From assembly GCF_001500025.1 (NCBI RefSeq), contig NZ_LQIW01000003.1, positions 62,001-126,000 of the forward strand: a stretch of DNA of 64,000 nucleotides, in the 5' to 3' direction. The translations under genes were made by a program, and so were the position numbers. The notes beneath the pieces are model-generated. The model was not told where the DNA came from and did not search any database. It saw only the letters and a program-made list of their open reading frames with translations. Positions 54,679 through 63,731 of this stretch are shown here, in pieces; position 1 is the first letter of the stretch, and each line of letters starts with the position of its first letter. This DNA is from Mycobacterium sp. IS-1590. Its GTDB lineage: Bacteria; Actinomycetota; Actinomycetes; Mycobacteriales; Mycobacteriaceae.

Positions 54679-54933
54679 GTGGAGCACCGGGTGGAGTTGC
54701 TGACGCGCGACGGTTGCACGATCTGCTCGGCGGCGGCCGCCCGACTCGCGGCGCTGGCCGAGGAGCTGGGCTTCACGCTTGCTGTCACCGATGTCGATGC
54801 CGCCGCGGCCGCGGGCGACTCCGGGCTGCGCGCGGAGTACGGCGACCGGCTCCCGGTCGTTCTGCTCGACGGCAGCGAGCACAGCTACTGGGAGATCGAC
54901 GAGCCGCGCCTTCGCGCCGACTTGGCCGGGTGA
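54679..54933 (+). CDS. Glutaredoxin-like thioredoxin-fold protein (Rv0508-like)
   Basis: 84 residues from GTG 54679. The redox motif CTICSAAAARL near the N-terminus, cis-Pro in DRLPVVLLDG and the compact size match the mycobacterial glutaredoxin-like group. It lies upstream of hemA; mmpS2/mmpL2, which precede it in M. tuberculosis, are not here. Confidence 0.83.
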   Translation: MEHRVELLTRDGCTICSAAAARLAALAEELGFTLAVTDVDAAAAAGDSGLRAEYGDRLPVVLLDGSEHSYWEIDEPRLRADLAG

Positions 54934-54950
54934 CCATCCGTTTCCGCGCA

Positions 54951-55003
54951 AAATTGCGTTCCAGCAGGCCTGCACTGGTGATTCGGCTGCCGGAACGCAA
55001 TTT
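54951..55003 (+). promoter_or_regulatory. Inverted repeat hairpin upstream of hemA
   Basis: AAATTGCGTTCC (54951-54962) and GGAACGCAATTT (54992-55003) are perfect 12-bp inverted arms around a 29-nt spacer. The spacer also holds the palindrome GCAGGCCTGC (54964-54973). The element is in the 140-nt gap 71 nt before the hemA GTG. It could be an mRNA leader hairpin, terminator stem for the glutaredoxin gene (no T run), or an operator. Confidence 0.6.
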
Positions 55004-55073
55004 CAGCGATAATGGTTGGAATTTGGTGAGCTAACTGTTCAGCGACTACCTTGGATGACGTGGTGATGAAGCC

Positions 55074-56417
55074 GTGAGCGTGTTGCTTTTTGGGGTTTCG
55101 CACCGCAGTGCGCCGGTGTCGGTGCTCGAGCAGCTGAGCACGGACGAGTCCGATCAGGCCAAGATCGTCGATCAGGTGCTGCAATCCTCGCTCGTCACCG
55201 AGGCCATGGTGCTGTCCACGTGCAACCGCGTCGAGATCTACGCGGTCGTCGATGCGTTCCACGGCGGATTGTCGGTGATCGGCCAGGTGCTCTCCGAGCA
55301 CTCCGGGATGAGCCTCAACGACCTGACCAAATACGCGTATGTGCGGTACGCCGAAGCGGCCGTCGAGCACCTGTTCGCAGTCGCCTCCGGCCTGGATTCC
55401 GCCGTCGTCGGCGAACAACAGGTCCTCGGCCAGGTACGGCGCGCCTACGCCGCCGCCGAGGCCAACCACACCGTCGGACGCACGCTGCACGAGTTGTCGC
55501 AGCGCGCGCTCGGCGTCGGCAAGCGAGTGCACACCGAGACCGGCATCGACGCCGCGGGCGCCTCGGTGGTGTCGGTCGCACTGTGCAGCGCCGAATCCAA
55601 GCTCGGCTCGCTGGCCGGCCGCACCGCGGTGGTCATCGGGGCCGGTTCGATGGGCTCGCTGGCCGCCAAGCACCTGACCCGCGCGGGCGTCGACCGGATC
55701 CACGTCGTGAACCGCAGTCAGCCCCGGGCCAAACGGCTCGCCGCGAACATCCGGGAACTGGGCGTCGAGGCGCACGCATTCCCGTTCGACCATCTGCCCC
55801 CGCTGCTGACAGACGCCGACGTGGTCGTCTCCTGCACGGGAGCGGTGCGCCCGGTGGTATCACTGGCCGACGTGCACCGCGGCCTGGCGCACGGTCAAGA
55901 GCCCAAACAGCTCGTCATCTGCGACCTCGGCATGCCCCGTGACGTCGACCCCGCCGTGGCAGGCCTGCCCGGCGTCTCCGTCGTCGACATGGACCGTATC
56001 CAGCGCGAACCGGCGGCCCGCGCCGCGGCGTCCGACGCCGAAGCCGCCCGCGCGATCGTGGCCGCGGAGGTCGCCAACTACCTGGCCGGTCAGCGGATGG
56101 CCGAGGTCACCCCGACCGTCACCGCCCTGCGTCAGCGCGCCGCCGACGTGGTCGAGGCGGAGTTGCTGAGGCTGGATCACCGCCTGCCGGGCTTGGACGC
56201 CGCGCACCGCGACGAGGTCGCCAAGACGGTGCGACGGGTCGTCGACAAACTCCTGCACGCGCCGACGGTGCGCGTCAAACAATTGGCGAGCGCGCCGGGC
56301 GGAGACAGCTACGCCGAGGCGCTGCGCGAGCTGTTCGAACTCGACCAGCAGGCCGTCGACGCCGTCGCAGGGCCCGAATTACCTTTGATCACAACGGATC
56401 TCGACAAGGCCGAGTAA
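55074..56417 (+). CDS. hemA: Glutamyl-tRNA reductase
   Basis: 447 residues from GTG 55074. Catalytic Cys50 in [31 protein letters not shown]-binding [15 protein letters not shown] and a C-terminal dimerisation helix. It makes glutamate-1-semialdehyde, the first tetrapyrrole-specific step of the C5 pathway. It leads the operon hemA-hemC-hemD-hemB. Confidence 0.97.
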   Translation: MSVLLFGVSHRSAPVSVLEQLSTDESDQAKIVDQVLQSSLVTEAMVLSTCNRVEIYAVVDAFHGGLSVIGQVLSEHSGMSLNDLTKYAYVRYAEAAVEHLFAVASGLDSAVVGEQQVLGQVRRAYAAAEANHTVGRTLHELSQRALGVGKRVHTETGIDAAGASVVSVALCSAESKLGSLAGRTAVVIGAGSMGSLAAKHLTRAGVDRIHVVNRSQPRAKRLAANIRELGVEAHAFPFDHLPPLLTDADVVVSCTGAVRPVVSLADVHRGLAHGQEPKQLVICDLGMPRDVDPAVAGLPGVSVVDMDRIQREPAARAAASDAEAARAIVAAEVANYLAGQRMAEVTPTVTALRQRAADVVEAELLRLDHRLPGLDAAHRDEVAKTVRRVVDKLLHAPTVRVKQLASAPGGDSYAEALRELFELDQQAVDAVAGPELPLITTDLDKAE

Positions 56418-56420
56418 CGC

Positions 56421-57353
56421 TTGACTGTAATTCGGATAGGCACTCGCGCCAGTCTCCTGGCGACCACTCAGGCCGGTACGGTCCGGGACGCGCTCATCGC
56501 GAACGGGCATGAAGCCGAGCTCGTCCCCATCTCCACCGAGGGGGACCGCAACCAGGGTCCGATCGCCGAGATCGGCGTGGGCGTGTTCACCGCCGCCCTG
56601 CGGGAGGCCATCCACGACGGCCGGGTGGACGCGGCCGTGCACTCCTTCAAGGATTTGCCGACCGCGGCCGATGCGCGCTTCGTCATCGCCGCGAGTCCCC
56701 CGCGCGAAGACCCCCGGGACGCCCTGGTGGCGCGCGACGGGCTGGTGCTGGGGGAGTTGCCGCCGGGTTCTCTGATCGGCACATCGAGCCCGCGGAGGGC
56801 CGCACAGCTTAGAGCACTGGGTCTCGGTTTGGAAATCCGCCCCCTAAGAGGCAACCTGGATACCAGGTTGAACAGGGTTAGCAACGGTGATCTCGACGGC
56901 ATCGTAGTCGCACGGGCGGGACTGGCCCGCATCGGGCGACTGGCCGATGTCACCGAGACTCTCGAGCCGGTGCAGATGTTGCCAGCGCCGGCTCAAGGTG
57001 CGCTCGCGGTCGAGTGCCGCGCAGACGACACCGAGCTCGCCGCGCTGCTGGCGGAGTTGGACGACGCCGACACACGCGCCGCGGTCACCGCTGAACGGGC
57101 CCTGCTCGCCCGACTGGAGGCGGGTTGTCACGCACCGGTGGGCGCGATCGCTGAGGTGGTCGAGTCCATCGATGAGGACGGCAACGTCTTCGAAGAGGTG
57201 TCGCTGCGCGGCTGCGTGGCGGCACTGGACGGATCCGACGTGATCCGCGCGTCCGGCGTCGGCACGACCGACCGGGCCCGGGAGCTGGGGCTCTCGGTGG
57301 CCGAGGAGCTGTTCGACCTCGGGGCGCGCGACCTCATGGCGGACGCCAGATGA
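56421..57353 (+). CDS. hemC: Hydroxymethylbilane synthase
   Basis: 310 residues from TTG 56421, 3 nt after hem[42 protein letters not shown] and the dipyrromethane-attaching Cys in [12 protein letters not shown] identify it. It polymerises four porphobilinogen units. The TTG start could limit its translation. Confidence 0.96.
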   Translation: MTVIRIGTRASLLATTQAGTVRDALIANGHEAELVPISTEGDRNQGPIAEIGVGVFTAALREAIHDGRVDAAVHSFKDLPTAADARFVIAASPPREDPRDALVARDGLVLGELPPGSLIGTSSPRRAAQLRALGLGLEIRPLRGNLDTRLNRVSNGDLDGIVVARAGLARIGRLADVTETLEPVQMLPAPAQGALAVECRADDTELAALLAELDDADTRAAVTAERALLARLEAGCHAPVGAIAEVVESIDEDGNVFEEVSLRGCVAALDGSDVIRASGVGTTDRARELGLSVAEELFDLGARDLMADAR

Positions 57354-57398
57354 AGCAGTAGAGCTGCGATGAGCGTTGAGCGAAGAGCAGAGAGATGA

Positions 57399-59066
57399 GT
57401 GACTGAGATGACAGGCCAGACCAGCGGGCGGGGGCGCAAGCCGAAGCCGGGCCGCATCACGTTCGTCGGCTCGGGTCCGGGCGACCCGGGACTGCTGACG
57501 ACGCGGGCCCACACGGTGCTCGCCAACGCTGCCTTGGTGTTCACCGATCCCGACGTGCCCGAAGCGGTGCTGGCCCTGGTGGGTTGCGAACTGCCGCCGC
57601 CCTCGGGGCCCGAACCCGCCGAGACCGCCGACAACGGCGAGGCCTCGGGCAAGGAAACACCGGCGCTGCCCGGTGGGCCGGATATCCGGTCGGCCGTAGG
57701 CGATCCGGCCGAGGTGGCCAAGACCCTGATCACCGAGGCGCGCACCGGGGTCGACGTGGTTCGGCTGGTGGCGGGCGACCCGCTGTCGGTGGACGCCGTG
57801 ATCACCGAGGTGTCGGCGTTGGCCAAGTCGCACCTGAACTTCGAGATCGTGCCCGGCCTGCCCGACACCACCGCGGTGCCCACCTATGCGGGCCTGCCGC
57901 TGGGTTCGGCGCACACCGTGGCCGATGTCCGCGACCCCGATGTCGACTGGGCCGCGCTGGCCGCCGCACCCGGCCCGCTGATCCTGCACGCGACGGCGTC
58001 CCATCTGCCCGATGCGGCGCGCACGCTGATCGAGTACGGGCTGACCGACACCACCCCGCTGGTGGTCACCGCCAACGGCACGACGTGCCAGCAGCGTTCG
58101 GTCGAGACCACGTTGGCCGGGTTGCTCGACAAGGCCACCCTGGCGGGCACCGAGCCGGCCGGTCCATTGGCCGGACCGCTGGTGGTGACCATCGGCAAGA
58201 CCGTGGCCAACCGCACGAAGCTGAACTGGTGGGAGAGCCGCGCCCTGTACGGCTGGACCGTGCTGGTGCCCCGCACCAAGGACCAGGCCGGGGAGATGAG
58301 CGAGAAGCTGGTGGGTCACGGTGCGCTGCCCATCGAGGTCCCGACCATCGCCGTCGAGCCGCCGCGCAGCCCCGCTCAAATGGAGCGCGCCGTCAAGGGA
58401 CTGGTCGACGGCCGGTTCCAGTGGGTCGTGTTCACCTCGACCAACGCGGTGCGTGCGGTGTGGGAGAAGTTCAACGAGTTCGGTCTGGACGCCCGGGCGT
58501 TCTCGGGGGTGAGGATCGCGTGCGTCGGCCAGGCCACCGCCGACCGGGTGCGCGCGTTCGGCATCAATCCCGAGCTGGTGCCCGCCGGCGAGCAGTCCTC
58601 GCTGGGCCTGCTCGATGAGTTCCCGCCGTACGACGACGTTTTCGACCCGGTGAACCGGGTGCTGCTGCCGCGCGCCGACATCGCCACCGAGACGCTGGCC
58701 GAGGGCCTGCGTGAACGCGGGTGGGAGATCGAGGACGTCACGGCCTACCGAACGGTGCGTGCCGCGCCGCCGCCCGCGCACACCCGCGAGATGATCAAGA
58801 CCGGCGGCTTCGACGCGGTCTGCTTCACCTCGAGCTCCACGGTGCGCAACCTGGTCGGTATCGCGGGCAAGCCGCATGCGCGCACCATTGTGGCGTGCAT
58901 CGGGCCCAAGACCGCCGAGACCGCAGCGGAATTCGGTCTGCGCGTCGATGTGCAGCCCGAGGTGGCCGCCGTCGGACCGCTGGTCGAGGCGCTCGCCGAG
59001 CACGCCGCCCGGCTGCGCGCCGAGGGCGCCCTGCCCCCGCCGCGTAAGAAGAGCCGCCGCCGCTGA
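57399..59066 (+). CDS. hemD: Bifunctional uroporphyrinogen-III C-methyltransferase / uroporphyrinogen-III synthase (fused)
   Basis: 555 residues from GTG 57399; ATG 57408 is an alternative start. The first half is a SUMT-like methylase domain (ITFVGSGPGDPGLLTTRA, VRLVAGDPLSVDAVI). It lacks the usual long conserved SUMT segments, so its methylase activity may be weak. The second half (from about residue 275, LYGWTVLVPRTKDQAGEM) is the HemD synthase domain, with VVFTSTNAVRAVWEKF. The fused form is the known mycobacterial arrangement (Rv0511). Confidence 0.9.
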   Translation: MTEMTGQTSGRGRKPKPGRITFVGSGPGDPGLLTTRAHTVLANAALVFTDPDVPEAVLALVGCELPPPSGPEPAETADNGEASGKETPALPGGPDIRSAVGDPAEVAKTLITEARTGVDVVRLVAGDPLSVDAVITEVSALAKSHLNFEIVPGLPDTTAVPTYAGLPLGSAHTVADVRDPDVDWAALAAAPGPLILHATASHLPDAARTLIEYGLTDTTPLVVTANGTTCQQRSVETTLAGLLDKATLAGTEPAGPLAGPLVVTIGKTVANRTKLNWWESRALYGWTVLVPRTKDQAGEMSEKLVGHGALPIEVPTIAVEPPRSPAQMERAVKGLVDGRFQWVVFTSTNAVRAVWEKFNEFGLDARAFSGVRIACVGQATADRVRAFGINPELVPAGEQSSLGLLDEFPPYDDVFDPVNRVLLPRADIATETLAEGLRERGWEIEDVTAYRTVRAAPPPAHTREMIKTGGFDAVCFTSSSTVRNLVGIAGKPHARTIVACIGPKTAETAAEFGLRVDVQPEVAAVGPLVEALAEHAARLRAEGALPPPRKKSRRR

Positions 59067-59090
59067 CCGCGAGACCGAAGGTGGGTTTGC

Positions 59091-60071
59091 ATGGCTTTTC
59101 CCAGGCACCGCCCCCGCCGGCTGCGCACGACTCCGGCGCTGCGGCGACTGGTCGCCGAAACAACCTTGGAGCCAAGGCAACTCGTGTTGCCGATGTTCGT
59201 CGCCGACGGGATCGCCGAGCCGCGCCCGATCTCCTCCATGCCCGGCGTCGTCCAACACACCCGCGACTCGCTGCGTCGCGCCGCCGCCGACGCGGTGGCC
59301 GCCGGGGTGGGTGGTCTGATGCTGTTCGGTGTACCGCGCGACGAGGACAAGGATTCCACCGGTTCGGTCGGTGTCGCCGAGAACGGCATCCTCAACGTCG
59401 CCCTGCGTGATTTGGCGACTGACCTCGGCGAGGACACCGTGCTGATGGCCGACACCTGCCTCGACGAGTTCACCGACCACGGTCACTGCGGCGTGCTGGA
59501 CTCCGCGGGCCGCGTCGACAACGACCTGACGACCAAGCGCTACGTGGAACTCGCTGTGGCACAGGCGGATTCAGGAGCGCACGTCGTCGGCCCGAGCGGA
59601 ATGATGGACGGCCAGGTCGCCGCGATCCGCGACGGCCTGGACGCTGCCGGGCACACCGACACGGTGATCCTGGCGTATGCGGCGAAATTCGCCTCGGGCT
59701 TCTACGGCCCGTTCCGCGAAGCCGTGGGATCGAGCCTGCGCGGGGATCGTCGCACCTACCAACAGAATCCGGGCAACGCCCGCGAGGCGCTGCACGAGGT
59801 GGAACTCGACATCGACGAGGGCGCCGACATCGTGATGGTCAAGCCGGCGATGGGCTACCTCGACGTGGTGCGCGCAGCCGCCGATGGCTCGCCCGTCCCG
59901 GTGGCCGCCTACCAGGTGTCCGGTGAGTACTCGATGATCAGCGCCGCAGCCGCCAACGGCTGGGTCGACCTGCAGACGGTGGCACTGGAGACGCTGACCA
60001 GCATTCGGCGGGCCGGTGCGGACATCGTCCTGACGTACTGGGCGGCCGACGTCGCCGGTTGGCTGGCGTGA
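59091..60071 (+). CDS. hemB: Delta-aminolevulinic acid dehydratase (porphobilinogen synthase)
   Basis: 326 residues. Both active-site lysines are present: [15 protein letters not shown] and [14 protein letters not shown] (Schiff base). The metal loop reads [16 protein letters not shown], with two of the three cysteines of Zn-type enzymes and Asp at the third position, an intermediate type. It condenses two ALA molecules to porphobilinogen. The stop overlaps the next gene's GTG. Confidence 0.97.
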   Translation: MAFPRHRPRRLRTTPALRRLVAETTLEPRQLVLPMFVADGIAEPRPISSMPGVVQHTRDSLRRAAADAVAAGVGGLMLFGVPRDEDKDSTGSVGVAENGILNVALRDLATDLGEDTVLMADTCLDEFTDHGHCGVLDSAGRVDNDLTTKRYVELAVAQADSGAHVVGPSGMMDGQVAAIRDGLDAAGHTDTVILAYAAKFASGFYGPFREAVGSSLRGDRRTYQQNPGNAREALHEVELDIDEGADIVMVKPAMGYLDVVRAAADGSPVPVAAYQVSGEYSMISAAAANGWVDLQTVALETLTSIRRAGADIVLTYWAADVAGWLA

Positions 60072-60520
60072 ATCCGGAGTCGCAGGGCCGACCGGACGCG
60101 GCCGGCCAGCCGCCTGAGCCGGGCGCCCGCCCAGACGATGTCGACACCGGTTTCTGGCTGTGGGTGGTCGCGCTCGTCCTGTTGGTCGTCGGCCAGGTGG
60201 TCGACCTGCTGGTCAGCGAACGCGCCGAGGGCCTGCCCGCGCCGGTGTTGGCCCTCTCGGTGGTGTTCATCGTGATCCTCGGCGCCGTCGCGCTGACCTT
60301 CCAGGTGTTGATGCGTCAGGGTTACCGGTGGACCCGCACCGTGCTGACCGGCGCCGGCGTCGCCGCGGTCGTGTACGTCGTGAGCAGCTTGTTCAGCGAG
60401 GATCGGCCGCCGGCCGCCGCGCTCGCCTACGCCGTCACCGCGATCCTAGGCTCGGTGCTGATCGTCGGCGGTGTGTACCTGCTGCACCGAAAAGACGCCA
60501 ACGACTACTTCACCCGGTGA
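60068..60520 (+). CDS. Membrane protein, four helices (Rv0513-like)
   Basis: 150 residues from GTG 60068, overlapping hemB (GTGA). A Pro/Gly-rich leader of about 28 residues, then four helices ([74 protein letters not shown]). No family function recognised. It follows heme genes in other mycobacteria as well. Confidence 0.72.
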   Translation: MNPESQGRPDAAGQPPEPGARPDDVDTGFWLWVVALVLLVVGQVVDLLVSERAEGLPAPVLALSVVFIVILGAVALTFQVLMRQGYRWTRTVLTGAGVAAVVYVVSSLFSEDRPPAAALAYAVTAILGSVLIVGGVYLLHRKDANDYFTR

Positions 60521-60540
60521 CCCGATAGGCTGACCCGACC

Positions 60541-60912
60541 ATGACCGCTCCTGCGCCGCGAACCCGCGTCGTCACCGCCGCCTTCTGGTGCTGGGTCCTC
60601 GCCGCGGTGATGTTGATGCTGGGCGGGCTGATCGCCGCCTCGGTGGATCTGCCGCCGCTGTTCCGCGGCGCGGGGGTCCTCACCGCCGTCGCGGGCGCCG
60701 GCATGGCCTTCCTCGCGGGCCGCAGCCGCGCAGGCGACGTCCGGTTCCGCCGGGCCGGGGTCGCGTTGGCGCTGACCATCGTCGTATTCGTCGCGCTGCT
60801 CGCGATGCGCGGCGTCGTCCACATCATAACGGTGCTCGCGGTGCTGCCCCTTGTCGCGGGCGCCATCCTGATCACACGGCCGAGCGCGAACGCGCAAGAG
60901 GAAGCGACGTGA
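60541..60912 (+). CDS. Membrane protein, four helices (Rv0514-like)
   Basis: 123 residues with four hydrophobic segments (FWCWVLAAVMLMLGGLIAAS, VLTAVAGAGMAFLAG, VALALTIVVFVALLAM, VLAVLPLVAGAILI). Similar in layout to the preceding protein (the FWLWV/FWCWV start), so the two may be distant relatives. Its stop overlaps the next GTG. Confidence 0.72.
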   Translation: MTAPAPRTRVVTAAFWCWVLAAVMLMLGGLIAASVDLPPLFRGAGVLTAVAGAGMAFLAGRSRAGDVRFRRAGVALALTIVVFVALLAMRGVVHIITVLAVLPLVAGAILITRPSANAQEEAT

Positions 60913-61391
60913 CCGACAAGCAGAGCCCGCCGCAGGTGCTGTTCTACGAGCAGGGGGCCAGCTGGTGGTGGTTGGCCGCCGGGCCCGCCGCGGCGATCGC
61001 GATGGGGTTGATCCAGGCATCGGCGGGCTACGGGTTTCAATGGCTGGTTCCCGGCATGTTCCTGGTCCTCGTCAGCGGCTTCCTCGCGATCCAGGTCAAG
61101 GCCGCGCGCATCCACACCTCGGTCGAGTTGACGACCGAGACGTTGCGGCAGGGCACCGAGCGCATCAGTACCGACGAGATCGTCCGCATCTACCCCGAGG
61201 CAACCGGTTCCGAGCCGCCGAAATGGCAGTCGGCGCGCGCGCTCGGCGAGCTCACCGGTGTCCCGCGCGGCCGCACGGGGATCGGGCTGAAGATGACCAA
61301 TGACCGCACCGCCCAAGCCTGGGCCCGCAAGCATCAGACGCTGCGGCAGACGCTGACGCAGCTCATCGAAGAGCGCATCCCGCCGGTATGA
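60909..61391 (+). CDS. DUF3093-like membrane protein
   Basis: 160 residues from GTG 60909. Two helices (WLAAGPAAAIAMGLIQAS and WLVPGMFLVLVSGFLAIQV) followed by a cytoplasmic domain that begins RIHTSVELTTETLRQGTE. Function unknown. It overlaps the downstream small gene (ATGA). Confidence 0.7.
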   Translation: MTDKQSPPQVLFYEQGASWWWLAAGPAAAIAMGLIQASAGYGFQWLVPGMFLVLVSGFLAIQVKAARIHTSVELTTETLRQGTERISTDEIVRIYPEATGSEPPKWQSARALGELTGVPRGRTGIGLKMTNDRTAQAWARKHQTLRQTLTQLIEERIPPV

Positions 61392-61642
61392 CGGTCCGCG
61401 CAGCGCTCGAACTGGTGCTGGGCGTCGCCGCCGCGGTGGGCAGCGTGCTGAGCTGGTTGGCGGCGAAGGCGACGGTCGTCGTCGCACCGGTGCTCGAAGG
61501 TGAACCCCAGACCACCTCGGTCGAGTACCGCGCGCCGATGGTGGGGCTGGCGCTGCTGCTGGCCGCGCTCGCCGGTGTGCTCGTGGTGCTGGCCATCGCG
61601 CATCTGCGGCGCGCACGCCGTTCTGCACCATCGCGCGACTGA
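61388..61642 (+). CDS. Small two-helix membrane protein
   Basis: 84 residues. Helices VLGVAAAVGSVLSWLAAKAT and MVGLALLLAALAGVLVVLAI, with a basic C-terminus (HLRRARRSAPSRD). ATG overlaps the upstream stop. It is the last gene of the run that starts with hemA. Confidence 0.65.
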   Translation: MTVRAALELVLGVAAAVGSVLSWLAAKATVVVAPVLEGEPQTTSVEYRAPMVGLALLLAALAGVLVVLAIAHLRRARRSAPSRD

Positions 61643-61761
61643 CCGCCCGCGTCGGCACCCTCTCCCTCCGCGACTGACCGCGTTTGCACCGCGACACGCC
61701 GTTGCATCGCGGGCACAACAGGTCGCTCGCCGGCACCGTGAGACCCCTCACAGCCACTTGG

Positions 61762-61781
61762 TACAAAGTGCAAAATTTGTA
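61762..61781. promoter_or_regulatory. Candidate operator (TACAAA-N8-TTTGTA)
   Basis: A perfect 6-bp-arm inverted repeat with an 8-bp spacer, 12 nt before the ATG of the MpaB-like gene. The next gene downstream encodes a TetR, a likely binder. GTAACACTGTG follows, which may hold the -10. Confidence 0.5.
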
Positions 61782-61793
61782 ACACTGTGTCTC

Positions 61794-62651
61794 ATGACCG
61801 AATTGGTGCAGACAGACAGGCCCGTCGACGATGCGCTGCCGCTGGGCCCGCAGTCGCTGGTGTGGCGCTATTTCGGGGACAACCGGATGTACCTGATCGG
61901 ACCCCGCCCCGCAGTGCTTCAGAACATGCTCGCCGAACTCGGCCAGGGCGTACTGGACCACTCGGTGTTCTTCGACGACACCGCCGCGCGGGTCAAGCGC
62001 TCGCTGCCGCCGATCTTCAACACGGTCTACGGCTCCGAAGACGACCACCCGGGCACCCAGGTGCGCGACTTCCACACCGACATCAAGGGCAACATGCCCG
62101 ACGGTGCCCGGTACCACGCCCTGGATCCGGAGACCTACTTCTGGGCGCACGCGACATTCGTCGAGCAGGTGCTGTACTTCGCCGACACCTTCGTCAAGCG
62201 GCTGAGCCGCGAGGAAAAAGAGCAGATCTATCTCGAGTCGAAGACGTGGTACCGCCGCTACGGCGTCAGTGACCGGCCGATGCCCGCCACCTACGACGAG
62301 TTCGAACGGTACTGGGACCGCATGCTCGACGAGATCGTCGTCGCGCACAAAACCGCGGTGTACGGCGTCGGCTACGTGAAGAAGGGTTTCCCGTGCCCCA
62401 AGGGTGTCCCCGCATGGGCGTGGAAGCTGATCGCACCGGCGTTCAACCCGCTCGCAGCGTTCCTGACCACCGGGGGCCTGCCGCCCCGCGCGCGCGAACT
62501 GCTGCAACTGCCGTGGAGTGACCGCCAGGAGCGCCGCTACCAACGCTTTGCGGCGCTGTGGCGGTCGCGTCCGGTCAACTGGGTGTGGGATCGTCTGCCC
62601 ATGAGCTGGCGCTACAACAGCTACGCCCAAAAGGGTTATGCCCGGGCCTGA
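61794..62651 (+). CDS. MpaB/DUF2236 family oxygenase-like protein
   Basis: 285 residues from ATG 61794. Conserved family pieces: [19 protein letters not shown], then [20 protein letters not shown] [29 protein letters not shown] and [11 protein letters not shown]. Latex-clearing-protein relatives in this family are heme-b oxygenases; His in DFHTDI and FWAHAT could be heme-related. The substrate is unknown. Overlapped by 14 nt with the TetR gene, which likely regulates it. Confidence 0.83.
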   Translation: MTELVQTDRPVDDALPLGPQSLVWRYFGDNRMYLIGPRPAVLQNMLAELGQGVLDHSVFFDDTAARVKRSLPPIFNTVYGSEDDHPGTQVRDFHTDIKGNMPDGARYHALDPETYFWAHATFVEQVLYFADTFVKRLSREEKEQIYLESKTWYRRYGVSDRPMPATYDEFERYWDRMLDEIVVAHKTAVYGVGYVKKGFPCPKGVPAWAWKLIAPAFNPLAAFLTTGGLPPRARELLQLPWSDRQERRYQRFAALWRSRPVNWVWDRLPMSWRYNSYAQKGYARA

Positions 62652-63330
62652 CCCGGCCCACGGGCCTGATTCGTCGCCCGCGACTGGACCTGATTCGTCG
62701 CCCGCGACTGGACCTGATTCGTCGCCCGCGACGGGACCCGATTCGTCGCCCGCGACGGAAGCCATCCTGGACGCCGCCGTCATCGAGTTCGAACGGCACG
62801 GCTTTCGGCGGGTCGCGCTCGACGACGTCGCCCGCCGCGCAGGCGTCAGCCGGACCACGATCTACCGACGGTTCGCCAACCGCGACGAACTCGTGGCCGC
62901 GGTGATCGAACGCGAGAACATCGCGCTGTTCGCCGACATCGCCGAAGAGGTCAAACGCGCTGGGCCGCAGTCGAACTACTACGTCGAGGCGTTCACCCTG
63001 TCGATCCTGAAGTTCCGTCGCCACCGCGTGCTGTACCGGATACTGACCGACGAACCCGCTCTGCTGCTCGAACTTGCCCGCACGCACTACGACGCCGCGA
63101 TCACCAGGATGGCCGCCGCGTTGCGAATCATCTTCCCCGCCGGGTTCGCCGAACGCATCGGCGACGAAACCGTCGAGGAGTTGGCCGACACGATCCTGCG
63201 GTATGCGGTGATGGTGTTGCTGCTGCCCAGTTCCCAGCCTCTGCAGTCCGCCGACGACATCCGCGCTTTCGCTCGCAAACACTTCCTTCCCAGCCTTCCC
63301 GCCGCTTTGCGAACAGTGCCCACCGGTTAG
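62638..63330 (+). CDS. TetR family regulator with repeated N-terminal linker
   Basis: 230 residues from ATG 62638, overlapping the upstream stop. Residues 8-40 consist of about four copies of GPDSSPAT. The HTH then reads [20 protein letters not shown]. The linker is dispensable-looking and is encoded by a DNA tandem repeat. Probable repressor of the MpaB-like gene through the TACAAA palindrome. Confidence 0.87.
   Translation: MPGPDPAHGPDSSPATGPDSSPATGPDSSPATGPDSSPATEAILDAAVIEFERHGFRRVALDDVARRAGVSRTTIYRRFANRDELVAAVIERENIALFADIAEEVKRAGPQSNYYVEAFTLSILKFRRHRVLYRILTDEPALLLELARTHYDAAITRMAAALRIIFPAGFAERIGDETVEELADTILRYAVMVLLLPSSQPLQSADDIRAFARKHFLPSLPAALRTVPTG
62664..62759 (+). repeat. 24-bp tandem repeat, about four units, in frame
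   Basis: The unit CCTGATTCGTCGCCCGCGACTGGA recurs with a 24-bp period. The first units are almost exact, and the later ones differ by single bases (GACGGGACCC). It encodes the repeated GPDSSPAT octapeptide. Because the period is a multiple of three, copy-number change would not break the frame. Confidence 0.9.
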
Positions 63331-63375
63331 CCGAACTGCGTTTCGTATTTCGGCTCTCCGGGCAGTCGTAGTTCC

Positions 63376-63696
63376 ATGACCAGCGAACAAGGGCAGGACC
63401 CAGGGTTCATCGAGGAGCAGCGGAAAGCCGAACCGGAGACCGACGAACACCACCAGGTCACCAGCGAACAGGAAACGCCGCCGCCCACCGAGAAACCCGA
63501 AGTCACCGACGAGCATCGGGAAAAGGCCAAAGAAATGCACAAGGCCTACGAGGAGGAGAGGCCGACGACCAAGATGCCGGGCACCGGCGGGGCGGTCGCG
63601 GGTACCGCGGTCAACGACTGGCTCGACGATGACGGCAACCCGAAGTTCACCAAAGAATCTGCGGGCGACGAAGCATCTGAGAGCAACAGCAGCTGA
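63376..63696 (+). CDS. Small charged hydrophilic protein
   Basis: 106 residues, rich in Glu, Lys, Thr and Pro (EKPEVTDEHREKAKEMHKAY), probably disordered with a short C-terminal ordered part (GTAVNDWLDDDGNPKF). No signal peptide or helix. Function unknown; found as a free-standing gene. Confidence 0.65.
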   Translation: MTSEQGQDPGFIEEQRKAEPETDEHHQVTSEQETPPPTEKPEVTDEHREKAKEMHKAYEEERPTTKMPGTGGAVAGTAVNDWLDDDGNPKFTKESAGDEASESNSS

Positions 63697-63731
63697 CTGG
63701 CCGAGCGGGCGCGTGCCTACGCTAGGCAACC

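Noticed and set aside
56844..59486. 880-codon minus-strand open frame opposite hemC, hemD and hemB
   Set aside because: High-GC shadow of the heme genes; the translation is His/Gln/Gly/Arg-rich with no domain.
60510..62858. 782-codon minus-strand open frame opposite the small membrane proteins and the MpaB-like gene
   Set aside because: Shadow frame; the start contains the complement of the 24-bp repeat and no protein family is recognisable.
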